Assembly: GCA_021845645.1 (NCBI GenBank)
Contig: JAJZVM010000006.1
Coordinates: 1-64,000 of the forward strand
Source: Bacillota bacterium
GTDB lineage: Bacteria; Bacillota_E; JAJZYS01; JAJYTV01
Reading direction: 5' to 3'
DNA: 64,000 nucleotides
Shown: positions 1 through 7,759 of the stretch, one piece after another
Layout: each line of letters begins with the position of its first letter
Position numbering within the stretch: the first letter of the stretch is position 1
Translations under genes and position numbers: made by a program
Notes under the pieces: generated by a model
What the model was told of the DNA's origin: nothing
Seen by the model: only the letters and a program-made list of their open reading frames with translations
Databases searched by the model: none

Positions 1-2
1 GC

Positions 3-569
3 GGGTACGGCCCGAGCCAGGGCACCGTGGGAGACGGCCACGACGACTACGTCGACGTGGTGAACGGCCTCAAGGCCCTGCGACAGATCTCGGGGCTGCG
101 CATCAAGGCGCGCGACACCTTTCTCTTTGGCGTCTCCCTCGGTGGAGTCGTCGCGCTGCTGCTGGCGGCGGACAACCCGCAGGTCAGGGCTGTAGAGCTC
201 GAGAGCCCGTGGCCCGGCGCCGCCGAGGCGCAGGTCTGGCTCGAAGCCCAGCGCGTCGGCACCTTGACGACGGGCCTTGTAGCGGACATGGACTACTTGA
301 CGACGGCCTGCGGGCCGCAGCTCACGTCCGCCTGGTGCCGGCGGAACTCCGTCCCCTTGCGGGAGGTCCACGCCCCCATCCTGCTCCTCGGCGGCACCAG
401 CGATCCGATCATCACGCCCGGCATGCTGCGGGCGACGTACAGAGATCTGCACCGCTACAATGCACACGTGCAGTTGGTGTTAATTCCTGGCGGACACGCA
501 CCGACCACCCCGCAGGCCGGGAAAGTCGAGCAGGAGTGGTTCGTGCGACACGGGCTGCGCTTGTACTAG
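3..569 (+). CDS. alpha/beta hydrolase (S9-like serine hydrolase), 5' end outside window
   Basis: The reading frame is open from base 3 and ends at 569, so this is the C-terminal part of a gene that starts before the window; an internal GTG at 27 is unlikely to be the true start because the frame upstream already reads a GYGPSQG-type loop typical of S9-like hydrolases. A serine-hydrolase catalytic triad is visible: the nucleophile elbow GVSLGG (Ser codon at about 135), the acid in GGTSDP, and the base in PGGHAP near the end. Substrate cannot be told; the family includes acyl-peptidases and esterases. A decayed copy of the front half of a similar gene lies just downstream at 682-1095. Confidence 0.75.
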   Translation, partial: GYGPSQGTVGDGHDDYVDVVNGLKALRQISGLRIKARDTFLFGVSLGGVVALLLAADNPQVRAVELESPWPGAAEAQVWLEAQRVGTLTTGLVADMDYLTTACGPQLTSAWCRRNSVPLREVHAPILLLGGTSDPIITPGMLRATYRDLHRYNAHVQLVLIPGGHAPTTPQAGKVEQEWFVRHGLRLY

Positions 570-681
570 GATCTATGGGAGGAGCCCTTTGCTCTGCACT
601 CGCTATTGACATCATGTGGCTTCGCAACTGTCGTGTAGCTAGACACTACGCCGGGCGTACAGCTCTGGAAGGGGTGGTGTC

Positions 682-1095
682 GTGCCGATCCTGCGCCGTC
701 TGCTCGCGTATTACTCTTCGTGCCGCTCACCGTCGCCGCCTGTGGCAGCGCAACGGCAGGAGTGGCAAACGGCCATGTCCTGGCGCATGGTTGCCGTGAA
801 GGATCCTGTTTTCCCGCCAGCAGTTCCAGCGGGCTACACCCTCTATTACCTGACCTACGAGAGCGAAGGTAAGCTGGTCCAGGCCGTTCTGGGTGTACCA
901 GTAGGCAAGGGGCCCTTCCAGTTGCTCGTCGATCTGCACGGCGGATCTCAAGTGGCTCTGAGTGGTCCATCGCGGACCTGGGGTGTCACTGCTGCCTATC
1001 GCCGACGTCGCAGGACGCAAGCCTCACTGGGACCCGTCTACGGGACCCCACGTGTGATCGACCAGCGGTCGGGACGCGACGAGCGACGTGGATAA
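682..1095 (+). pseudogene. decayed N-terminal fragment of a lipoprotein-type alpha/beta hydrolase
   Basis: From a GTG at 682 the frame opens with a basic MPILRRLLA leader, but the hydrophobic lipobox segment (LLFVPLTVAAC, about 712-744) is readable only in another frame. The frame then returns with GYTLYYLTYESEGK and PFQLLVDLHGGS, which looks like the start of an S9-like hydrolase domain (strand leading to the HGG oxyanion motif). After HGG the similarity stops and no nucleophile motif follows. At least two frame changes plus loss of the C-terminal half make this a remnant, probably of a tandem relative of the upstream hydrolase. The identification rests on motif reading only. Confidence 0.45.
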
Positions 1096-1112
1096 GACCT
1101 TTTAAAAGCGAG

Positions 1113-1175
1113 GTGGCCAAGATGGGTGACGTCGCCGGCATCCCTCGCCGCGCCTTCATCCTCGCCCTCGTGACG
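1113..1175 (+). pseudogene. remnant of the start of a small membrane protein gene (paralogue of 3428-3826)
   Basis: From a GTG at 1113 about 60 bases read GDVAGIPRRAFILALV. This matches closely, at both the nucleotide and protein level, the beginning of the intact gene at 3428 (HDIADIPRRALILALAV). The match ends abruptly, so only the first ~20 codons survive. The shared GAGGTG context supports the GTG start chosen for the intact copy. Confidence 0.45.
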
Positions 1176-1351
1176 CGGCGGCCCTATCGGCGGGCGGCTA
1201 CCGCGTCCTCCGTGTGCAGCCCTCGACCTCCTTCCCCGCACGGTGCGCGTGGAGACCCTGGCGAGTTCTGCCGCTGACCGACTTCCAGGAGCAGGTGGCC
1301 ATCGGCGCGAACTACCTCGTGAGGATGGCTCGCGCAGGGAGGAAAGCCCCC

Positions 1352-3325
1352 ATGGAGCACAGGCGCATCGCGGTCGCGGTGGCCGCCGCCCTTCTGCTCA
1401 CGGGCTGCGCCGCGAGGTCTGGGACGAGCAGCGCGCCGAGAACCCCATCAGACGTTACGGCGCGCGTAGTCGGTCCCCAGGCGACGCCCCTCGTCTCGGC
1501 GGTGGACTTCGTCGACCGCATGCGCGGCTGGCTCGGCCACGCGGCGACGGCGGCCTTTTCGGGTCAACCTGCGGGCGAGGGCGCACTCCTCGCAACGAGC
1601 GACGGCGGTCGCTCTTGGACCCGTCTTGCGCGGACCCAGGGGCCCATCCTCGCGATCGACTTCCTCACGGCGCACAAGGGCTATGTCGTTGTGCAGGCGC
1701 AGGGGCACCTCGATTTCCTTGCCAGCACGGACGGAGGCCGCACCCTCAGCACCCGGTCCACGCCGCCGGCCTTTGGCGCCTCCACCGTCGAGTTGCGCTT
1801 CTCGTCCGCCGAGACGGGCTTCCTCGTCGCTGGAGTGGACCTCGACGTGACGTCCGACGGCGGGCTGAGATGGAGCGCGCAGACGATGTCCCTCCCTGCG
1901 GTCGCGCGAGAGGGAAACAGTGCCGCGCCAGACTTCCTCAGCGCGAGCCTCGGCTTCCTCGCGGAGAACGGCGCCGTCTACCGGACCACGGACGGCGGGG
2001 CGACCTGGTCCGAGGTCTATCGATTGCCCCGTGCCCTGGATGGATGGGGCGGTGGCGGTGCGGCGGGCCCAGTCGCGTTCGCCAGCGCCTCGGTCGGCTA
2101 CGCCGTGCTCAACATCCCAAACTGCTGGGCCGGCGGCTGCCCGGACGTCGTGCTGCGCTCGACCGACGGCGGAGGCGTCTGGCAGCCCGTCGCGTATGAG
2201 ATGCAGGGCACTCTGCCCGGCCTTGCGGCGGTGCCGTCAAGCGGCCCGCCCGGCGGCGTCGGCGCCCTGGCGGCCTGGGGGCGGGCGGGTGTCGCGGCGA
2301 CCACGATGTACGGCCTCGCCGTGAGTTCGGACGGCGGCGTTGCCTGGACATCCCAGTCGCCGGGGGTCGTCGAGACCCCCGCCACGTTCAGCCTGCTTGC
2401 GCCCCGGCCCGGCGGCGGGACGCTTGCGGCGGGCAACGCCTACCTCGTATCCATCGGCGCCGACGGGTCGCTGGACCTGCTCTGGCCCGCTCCGCTACCC
2501 GGTGTAGTGAGCTTCGTCGGCGGCCGGACGGGATTCGGCCTCGAGCTGCAGCCCACAACGCAGTTCCTGCGAACGTCCGACGGTGGGCGCACCTGGGCCA
2601 CGCTCGCAACCTTGCCGCTGCCCAACGTGGCTGGCATGCCGGCTTCGGTCGCCTTCGCGGACGCGCGGCACGGTTGGGCCGCATACGCCTTCGGCGCGGA
2701 CGCCCATGCCTACGCGACCTCGGATGGCGGCCGCACCTGGCGTGCGCTCACCCCGCACGGCGTGAGCGTGGTCGACCTCCTACCCGGCGCGCAGGGCTAC
2801 CTGCTCGCGACGACGGCTCAGGGTTCGCCCGAGCTTCTCTTCACGGCGGACGGCGGACAAAGCTTCGCACGGCGCGCGCTGCCGCGCGGCTACTCCGGCG
2901 GCGGCCTGGCGTTCGCAAACGCCCGGATGGGGTTCCTCACGCAGGGCGCGTCCCTTTGGGCCACCCGCAACGGCGCGCGAACGTGGCGGACCGTAGCGTG
3001 GCCGTCTGCCTTGGGCGACCCGGCGTACGTCGCGGGACTCTCCACCGATCGCCGAGGGGATCTCTGGATCGCCGTGGTGCCCTTCGGCAAGGCCGGGCGC
3101 GAGGCGATCGGCGTACGCACCGCCCAGGGCCGTTGGCGAGTGCTCGACCTGCCGACCGGCGTGGCGGAGGCCTTCTACGCCCAGTCGCTCGCCGCGCTGT
3201 CGCCGTCGCAGGCATACTTGGCGACGCCGGCAGGCGTCTACCACACGACCGATGGCGGCGCCCTCTGGCGCAACGTGGCGTGGCCCGAGGCCAGCCGCGG
3301 CGCTGCAGGCGGAGCGAAGCGGTAG
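1352..3325 (+). CDS. Ycf48/BNR-repeat beta-propeller lipoprotein
   Basis: A 657-residue exported protein. The ATG at 1352 follows an AGGGAGG ribosome binding site and starts a lipoprotein signal (MEHRRIAVAV... lipobox LLTGC, Cys near residue 20), so it should be lipid-anchored outside the membrane. The mature part consists of about ten repeats with the signature S/T-x-DGG-x-x-W (for example TSDGGRSWTRL, TTDGGATWSEV, TSDGGRTWATL, TTDGGALWRNV), the pattern of Ycf48-like photosystem II assembly/BNR propellers. In non-phototrophs such proteins are extracellular propellers of unknown ligand; no catalytic residues of sialidases are evident. An alternative upstream start at 1214 is in frame but has no signal peptide at its N-terminus. 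Confidence 0.8.
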   Translation: MEHRRIAVAVAAALLLTGCAARSGTSSAPRTPSDVTARVVGPQATPLVSAVDFVDRMRGWLGHAATAAFSGQPAGEGALLATSDGGRSWTRLARTQGPILAIDFLTAHKGYVVVQAQGHLDFLASTDGGRTLSTRSTPPAFGASTVELRFSSAETGFLVAGVDLDVTSDGGLRWSAQTMSLPAVAREGNSAAPDFLSASLGFLAENGAVYRTTDGGATWSEVYRLPRALDGWGGGGAAGPVAFASASVGYAVLNIPNCWAGGCPDVVLRSTDGGGVWQPVAYEMQGTLPGLAAVPSSGPPGGVGALAAWGRAGVAATTMYGLAVSSDGGVAWTSQSPGVVETPATFSLLAPRPGGGTLAAGNAYLVSIGADGSLDLLWPAPLPGVVSFVGGRTGFGLELQPTTQFLRTSDGGRTWATLATLPLPNVAGMPASVAFADARHGWAAYAFGADAHAYATSDGGRTWRALTPHGVSVVDLLPGAQGYLLATTAQGSPELLFTADGGQSFARRALPRGYSGGGLAFANARMGFLTQGASLWATRNGARTWRTVAWPSALGDPAYVAGLSTDRRGDLWIAVVPFGKAGREAIGVRTAQGRWRVLDLPTGVAEAFYAQSLAALSPSQAYLATPAGVYHTTDGGALWRNVAWPEASRGAAGGAKR

Positions 3326-3427
3326 AGGTCGACGGGCAGACAGGGGCGCTGCAAGTTGCTGACTCTGGCAGCTGACCCGCGAGCGAGATCTTGTGGCAAC
3401 TGCAATAGCCGCAGACGCCCCGGGGAG

Positions 3428-3826
3428 GTGACGAGCACGCACGACATCGCCGACATTCCTCGTCGCGCCCTCATCCTCGCCCTCGCCGTGCTTACGGCGG
3501 AGGCCCTGTGGGTCCTGTGGGCCGTCGTCGCGCGCCAGCAACTATGGCTGCCCGTTACGGTGTTCGTCGCGTCCGCTGTCCCTGTCCTTGCGGCGATGGT
3601 CCTACGCGGTGGCGCAGCGAAGGTGTTCGGCGCGCTGGCCCGGAGCGCGCTCGCGGTGGCCGCGGGCGACCTTATCGGCGTGCCCGTGTACGTCGTCTGG
3701 ATCAAGCACGTGAGCTGGGTGACCGCGTGGCAGGACTGGTCCCCCGGTATTCATCGTCGTCCTTACTCTTGGGGCGCGCCTTCCGGGCCAGGTGAGGCAC
3801 CAGGAGCGCCAAATGTAACGCGTTAG
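3428..3826 (+). CDS. small polytopic membrane protein of unknown function
   Basis: About 132 residues. The GTG at 3428 is chosen because the decayed paralogue at 1113 aligns from the same codon; the GGGGAGG upstream overlaps it unusually closely. The protein has about three hydrophobic segments (ALILALAVLTAEALWVLWAV; LPVTVFVASAVPVLAAMVL; LARSALAVAAGDLIGVPVYVV) and then a hydrophilic tail. The last ~25 codons look out of frame: at about 3750 a different frame reads FIVVLTLGARLPG, a better membrane-type end, so a small indel may have changed the C-terminus. No known family is recognised. Confidence 0.5.
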   Translation: MTSTHDIADIPRRALILALAVLTAEALWVLWAVVARQQLWLPVTVFVASAVPVLAAMVLRGGAAKVFGALARSALAVAAGDLIGVPVYVVWIKHVSWVTAWQDWSPGIHRRPYSWGAPSGPGEAPGAPNVTR

Positions 3827-3966
3827 GATTTGGACCCGGTGTCGTAGACCCTCCGCCGTCGGCCGCAGGGCAGGGGCATCGCGTGGTGCGGGCATCGGGG
3901 CATCCTGGCGGCTTCCTTCCTTAGTGGCGGGTGGCTCGAAGTTCACGTTGCTAAGGCGGCGAGGAG

Positions 3967-5220
3967 ATGGACGAGCGGGACGACAAGGGCCTTGACGTCG
4001 CCCTGGACGACGAGGACGAGATCGACGAGGAAGAGGACGACGAGGAAGATGTCGATACCGAGCTGTGGGACATCTCCCGTGACCTCGCCGGCTCGGTCAA
4101 CCTGGTGGGCCGCCTGTCCCTTCTCGGCCTGATGCGCGAGCGCGGCGCGTCGCCGGGCTTGCGCCACTTCGCCCAGACTTTCGGCATCCGGCTCAAGGAC
4201 AAGAACGTAAGCACGTCCAAGCTGATCCGCCGCATCAGCCGGGAACTCGACTCCGCGGTGTCGACCATCCACGAGGCGGCGGCCGCGGCGCTCCGCACGG
4301 AGAGCGGGGAGCAGGACTTCGAGTCCGCCTTCGCCCGCTTCGGGCTCAAGACCACCGCCGAGATGAGCCTGGCGGTCCTAGCCGGCCTGAGCTTCAGCGT
4401 CGTCAGCAGCAACCCGGACGAGGCACTCGAGGCCAGGCGAGCCAGGCTCGAGGGAGAGGTCTCACCCGCCGAGGCCGCCATGGCAGCCACGGTCCTGCGC
4501 CTCGTCGACCGTTACCTCGCCGAGAGCGGCATCGCGGAGTCGGCGGTCGCGGTGGAGAGGTCCCAGAACGTCGAGCGGGAGCGCGACAAGCTGCATGAAG
4601 AGGTCAAGCGGCTGCGCCGGCTGGTACAGGACCAGAAGGCTGAATTCACCTCGTTGCACAGACAGAAGACGAAGCCGACGGCACCGCTGCCGGCCACGAC
4701 CGCAGGAGCGAACAGGGACGAGCTCCGTACCCTCCGGCGAGAGAACTACGAACTGCGCAAGCAGGTAGAGGCGCTCGAGCGAGAGCTTCACCCTGAGCCG
4801 TCACCTCAAGGTGACCAAGTGCCGCCGCCAGCAGTGTCGCCACCGGCCACGCCGGAGGTGGCCGCCTCGAGCACTCCCGACGTCTCCGTCGTACGTGGCA
4901 AGAACGTCCTCGTTGTCGGCGGCGACCGCAAGCAGAACGTCTACCGTGACATCATCGAGAGCCTGGGTGGTCGGTGCTCGTTCCTGGCAGGCTTCCAGGC
5001 CCGCCCCATCGAGAAGGACGACATCGCCGGCTTCGACGCCGTAATCTTCGTGACCACCCAGCTTCGCCACGCGGTGTTCGACCGGGTGAAGGGACACGCA
5101 AAGGCGCTGGGGATCCCGTTCCGGATCGTGACGTTTAAGGGGAACGAGGCGTTTACCGCGGCGCTGGTGGAGTGTCTGGGCAGCGACGGAGGGGAGAAAG
5201 CGCTGTCGACGTCACTGTGA
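3967..5220 (+). CDS. acidic coiled-coil protein with C-terminal DUF2325 domain
   Basis: 417 residues. The N-terminus is extremely acidic (residues ~10-35, runs of Asp/Glu). Residues ~40-180 are a helical region without a recognised family. Residues ~190-280 form a charged heptad-like coiled coil (ERERDKLHEEVKRLRRL and RRENYELRKQVEALEREL), then a Pro-rich linker, and residues ~315-410 form a DUF2325 domain (KNVLVVGGDRKQNVYRDII ... FVTTQLRHAVFDRVKGHA). DUF2325 is a Rossmann-like domain of unknown function. The Panacea-domain gene begins 55 bases downstream on the same strand, so the two may be cotranscribed. Function unknown. Confidence 0.7.
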   Translation: MDERDDKGLDVALDDEDEIDEEEDDEEDVDTELWDISRDLAGSVNLVGRLSLLGLMRERGASPGLRHFAQTFGIRLKDKNVSTSKLIRRISRELDSAVSTIHEAAAAALRTESGEQDFESAFARFGLKTTAEMSLAVLAGLSFSVVSSNPDEALEARRARLEGEVSPAEAAMAATVLRLVDRYLAESGIAESAVAVERSQNVERERDKLHEEVKRLRRLVQDQKAEFTSLHRQKTKPTAPLPATTAGANRDELRTLRRENYELRKQVEALERELHPEPSPQGDQVPPPAVSPPATPEVAASSTPDVSVVRGKNVLVVGGDRKQNVYRDIIESLGGRCSFLAGFQARPIEKDDIAGFDAVIFVTTQLRHAVFDRVKGHAKALGIPFRIVTFKGNEAFTAALVECLGSDGGEKALSTSL

Positions 5221-5275
5221 CTGGCGCACGAGTGGTAGGGTGAGAACGCGGGTGACAGTGCAAGGAGGAACCGGC

Positions 5276-5824
5276 ATGCCCACGGTTTTCGATGTCGCGG
5301 CATTCGTGCTCGGGCGCACGGGCGACACCACCGCTACGAGGCTGCAGGGCCTCGTGTACTACTCGCAGGCATGGTCGGTTGCGTGGGGGCACGGTGCACT
5401 GTTCGGAGAGTCCATCGAGGCATGGGATCAAGGACCTGTAGTTCGACTCCTGTGGGAGGCTCGGCGCGGGGCACGTTGCGTCGACGTTGCAGACCTTGCA
5501 GGCATGGGCGACCCGACTGCGCTAAGCAGCGATCAATGCGACGACATTGATGCTGTGCTTCAGGTGTACGGACGCTTCACACCCGAGGAACTCAGCGACA
5601 TGACTCACCACGAGGAGCCGTGGGTCAGAGCCTACCAATGGCGCATGACCATCACGCCAGCCATGCTCGGGCGTTACTATCGCGAGGTGGATGTCACTCG
5701 CGAGCCGTCGAAGGCGGAAGGAGCGTTCCTGCTCAAGACCTTACTCGCTAAGGTCACGCCTCAAAACCAGCATGAGGTGCTAGACTGGGGAGACCACGTC
5801 GGCCAAGAGCAGGAGCCTTGGTAG
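5276..5824 (+). CDS. Panacea-domain (SocA/GepA-like, DUF4065) putative antitoxin
   Basis: 182 residues; the ATG at 5276 has an AAGGAGG site 8 bases upstream and is preferred to the in-frame GTG at 5240. The N-terminal half has the Panacea/DUF4065 pattern (VFDVAAFVLGR ... TRLQGLVYYSQAWSVAWGH ... FGESIEAWDQGPVV), found in the SocA antitoxin and phage-associated GepA proteins and shown for several families to neutralise diverse toxins. The end (VLDWGDHVGQEQEPW) resembles the DWGxPVGxExW tail found on some type II antitoxins. No toxin is recognised; the only co-directional neighbour is the DUF2325 protein upstream. Confidence 0.7.
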   Translation: MPTVFDVAAFVLGRTGDTTATRLQGLVYYSQAWSVAWGHGALFGESIEAWDQGPVVRLLWEARRGARCVDVADLAGMGDPTALSSDQCDDIDAVLQVYGRFTPEELSDMTHHEEPWVRAYQWRMTITPAMLGRYYREVDVTREPSKAEGAFLLKTLLAKVTPQNQHEVLDWGDHVGQEQEPW

Positions 5825-5905
5825 AGCGACGGCCGGCGATACTGCTCATGCTAATCTGACCGTTGTCACTCCCAAGAACACGCAGCGCGGCGCGCTTTTG
5901 AATGA

Positions 5906-6751
5906 TTATGCCTCGCCTTCTCTTGCCAGCAGCATTTCCAGGTACCACCACGACCGTTTGGCAGCTCGCTGTATTGCCCTGAGGTGTCCTGTTTTTGCTC
6001 CTTCATACAACCCATTTACGAACATCTCGGCAATCTCAGCTCCGGTCGCAAACTCCTGCAGGAAGGAGTCGACTACCTCAGGAGAGATTGTCTGTGGCGA
6101 AGTGAACGTATCAGAAGACGAATTCCAATCCACATACAGGGAACTTGAGCGAAGAGAGTTCATCATTGTCAGTGCGTCTTCAGGTCCCAGTATGCCAGCT
6201 TTGGCAGCGCGTTCACGAAAACCATTCAACTGCTGACGGAAGAACGCTTCAAGGTCAGCTTCTCCATTTTTGAAAGCCTGAGCTATCGCCTCATTTGGGT
6301 TATCCAGCAGGGAGCCTGGTTCGATGTCGGTCTTGGCTTGAAGATTGGTAATGACGGATGAGATTTCTGAGCCGTAGTTTTCTCGCGCTCTCTTCACTAA
6401 GGTACCGATCAAACACGCCATCGCACCGATTTGCATCCGTACACCGTGGCTTTCTACAACTCGCGCCCTCAGGGCACCGCCGATGGCTCCCTGCCTAATC
6501 CCAATCGACAGGGCCCAAGCAAAACCCTTGCCGATCTCCTCCAGACCGTTTATGGCAAGTGCCAGGGCAGCTCCTGGTGATGCGCCATGTGCCAGCACCG
6601 CCTTTGCTCCCCTGATAAACTCACGACCATTTTCAATGGCAAGAACTGCTCCTTCCAGGGCCCGTGAAGAAGGAGGGGGTACGAGGCTGGGCTGCTCATT
6701 CGCATTTTGTTGAATCGCCTTCGATGGCTCATCGGCACTCCGGCGCGCCAT
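5906..6751 (-). CDS. AbiV-family abortive infection protein
   Basis: 281 residues. The ATG at 6751 follows GGGAGG at good spacing and is preferred to a GTG three codons upstream. The conserved AbiV helix is clear (ALAINGLEEIGKGFAWAL, about residues 65-85), preceded by an ALEGAVLAIENGREF helix. AbiV proteins block phage development in Lactococcus; the mechanism in this branch is unknown. The lactococcal protein is about 200 residues, so this one has ~80 extra residues at the C-terminus. It is the last gene of a minus-strand run that begins with an AbrB-type regulator; the gap to the DUF7662 gene is 15 bases. GC is visibly lower than in the core genes around, as expected for an acquired defence gene. 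Confidence 0.75.
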   Translation of the reverse strand: MARRSADEPSKAIQQNANEQPSLVPPPSSRALEGAVLAIENGREFIRGAKAVLAHGASPGAALALAINGLEEIGKGFAWALSIGIRQGAIGGALRARVVESHGVRMQIGAMACLIGTLVKRARENYGSEISSVITNLQAKTDIEPGSLLDNPNEAIAQAFKNGEADLEAFFRQQLNGFRERAAKAGILGPEDALTMMNSLRSSSLYVDWNSSSDTFTSPQTISPEVVDSFLQEFATGAEIAEMFVNGLYEGAKTGHLRAIQRAAKRSWWYLEMLLAREGEA

Positions 6752-6766
6752 ACGGTCCACCTCCCG

Positions 6767-7033
6767 TTATCGCTGCTCCTCGAACACGACGACGCCTGCG
6801 TTACGATCAACCTCGTTGACGAGCCACCCGGCCTCCATCCAGGCTCGGCACTGGGAGTGGCGGGCGGCGGGCCCCACCTCGTTGCCCCACCACTCGCGAT
6901 GCTCTCGGGCTGAAGGTGGTAGCGCGTCGCCGATGATCTGCTCAATCTCCCGGAACGTGAGGTGTACCCGGCGCCGTCCGACGCAGGCGCGCAGGTAATC
7001 GCCCAGGGCGTCATACTTGCTCAGGAATGCCAC
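6767..7033 (-). CDS. DUF7662-type small protein
   Basis: 88 residues. It carries the pattern YDxLxxYL ... VHLTFREIEQIIGDALPPSAREHREWWGN ... AWMEAGWLV, which I associate with the DUF7662 family, short proteins common in prophages and defence regions; function is unknown. A GTG at 7033 starts the frame, but the AGGAGG is immediately adjacent to it, so a CTG a few codons in could be the true start. It sits 4 bases after the membrane-protein gene and 15 bases before abiV, hence very likely cotranscribed with both. Confidence 0.6.
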   Translation of the reverse strand: MAFLSKYDALGDYLRACVGRRRVHLTFREIEQIIGDALPPSAREHREWWGNEVGPAARHSQCRAWMEAGWLVNEVDRNAGVVVFEEQR

Positions 7034-7037
7034 CTCC

Positions 7038-7370
7038 TCACCGACCGACGAGACTTGCCGCTACGCCGGCGATCGCGCCTGCGACCGCCATCGCGGAAAC
7101 CAGGTAGAGCGTGCCGCGCTCGGTTCGCAGTCGGTAGCCGTACTGGTACACGACGAGCACGAGGCCGGCGAAGACCACGATGATCGCGGCGTCTCCCAGC
7201 CAGTTGACACCGCCCCTCAACCAAGCGGCGACTCCTATCACCAGCGATGATGCCGTGCAGATGAGCGCGGCCACCAGGAGGATTCGGGGCAGGCGTGTCC
7301 GCACACGCCCCAGGAGCATCACGGCGTACAGGACGAACACCACTGCCAGAGCCAAGACTAGGGCGCCCAC
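7038..7370 (-). CDS. small membrane protein in the AbiV operon
   Basis: About 110 residues from a GTG at 7370, eight bases after GAGGAGG; a GTG two codons earlier (7376) is also possible. Essentially the whole protein is hydrophobic: about four membrane segments (ALVLALAVVFVLYAVMLL, ILLVAALICTASSLVIGVAAW, WLGDAAIIVVFAGLVLVVY, LYLVSAMAVAGAIAGVAASL). No family is recognised. Gene order is AbrB, this protein, DUF7662, AbiV, with gaps of 25, 4 and 15 bases, so it is probably a functional part of that operon, for example a membrane effector or anchor (inference). Confidence 0.6.
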   Translation of the reverse strand: MGALVLALAVVFVLYAVMLLGRVRTRLPRILLVAALICTASSLVIGVAAWLRGGVNWLGDAAIIVVFAGLVLVVYQYGYRLRTERGTLYLVSAMAVAGAIAGVAASLVGR

Positions 7371-7395
7371 CGCCACTGCCTCCTCTGATGTCGAC

Positions 7396-7650
7396 TCAGT
7401 TGGCGGGCTCGAAACCCTCGATGCTATTGGCGCACGCCTTGCAGACCGGGCGACCGCGGAACTCAAGGGTCGCCCCTGGTTGCCCGTAGAAGACGCATTT
7501 AGGCTCGCCCTGGTAGAGGATGAGATCCTCGCCGTCCACATCGATCTCGAGCGTGTCGCCTTTCTTGATGTTGAGCACCCGCCGCAACTCGATCGGCAGC
7601 ACGACCCGTCCGGGCTGATCGATCTGGCGCACGATGCCGGTGGCTTTCAT
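7396..7650 (-). CDS. AbrB/SpoVT-family transcriptional regulator, first gene of the AbiV operon
   Basis: 84 residues; the ATG at 7650 follows GGGAGGA. The N-terminal swapped-hairpin DNA-binding domain is typical of the AbrB family (TGIVRQIDQPGRVVLPIELRR). The C-terminal ~30 residues match the clostridial subtype with a four-Cys knuckle, but only three Cys remain here (C52, C70, C73); the expected second Cys is Tyr55 (CVFYG in place of CxxC). AbrB proteins repress growth-phase genes. Here the gene leads a four-gene minus-strand run ending in abiV, so it probably controls that operon. Confidence 0.8.
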   Translation of the reverse strand: MKATGIVRQIDQPGRVVLPIELRRVLNIKKGDTLEIDVDGEDLILYQGEPKCVFYGQPGATLEFRGRPVCKACANSIEGFEPAN

Positions 7651-7759
7651 GTGAATCCTCCCGCCACGTTTCGACACTGGGAGAGTACCACTTCATGGCA
7701 GAGGAGGGAACGGGGGAGGCGGAGAACCTCCCGGCGGAGAGGACGCTGGGGGCGAGACA

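Noticed and set aside
3967..5220. DUF2325 protein as an acidic ribosomal or nucleoid protein
   Set aside because: The acidic N-terminus alone is not diagnostic, and the coiled coil plus DUF2325 does not match any such family.
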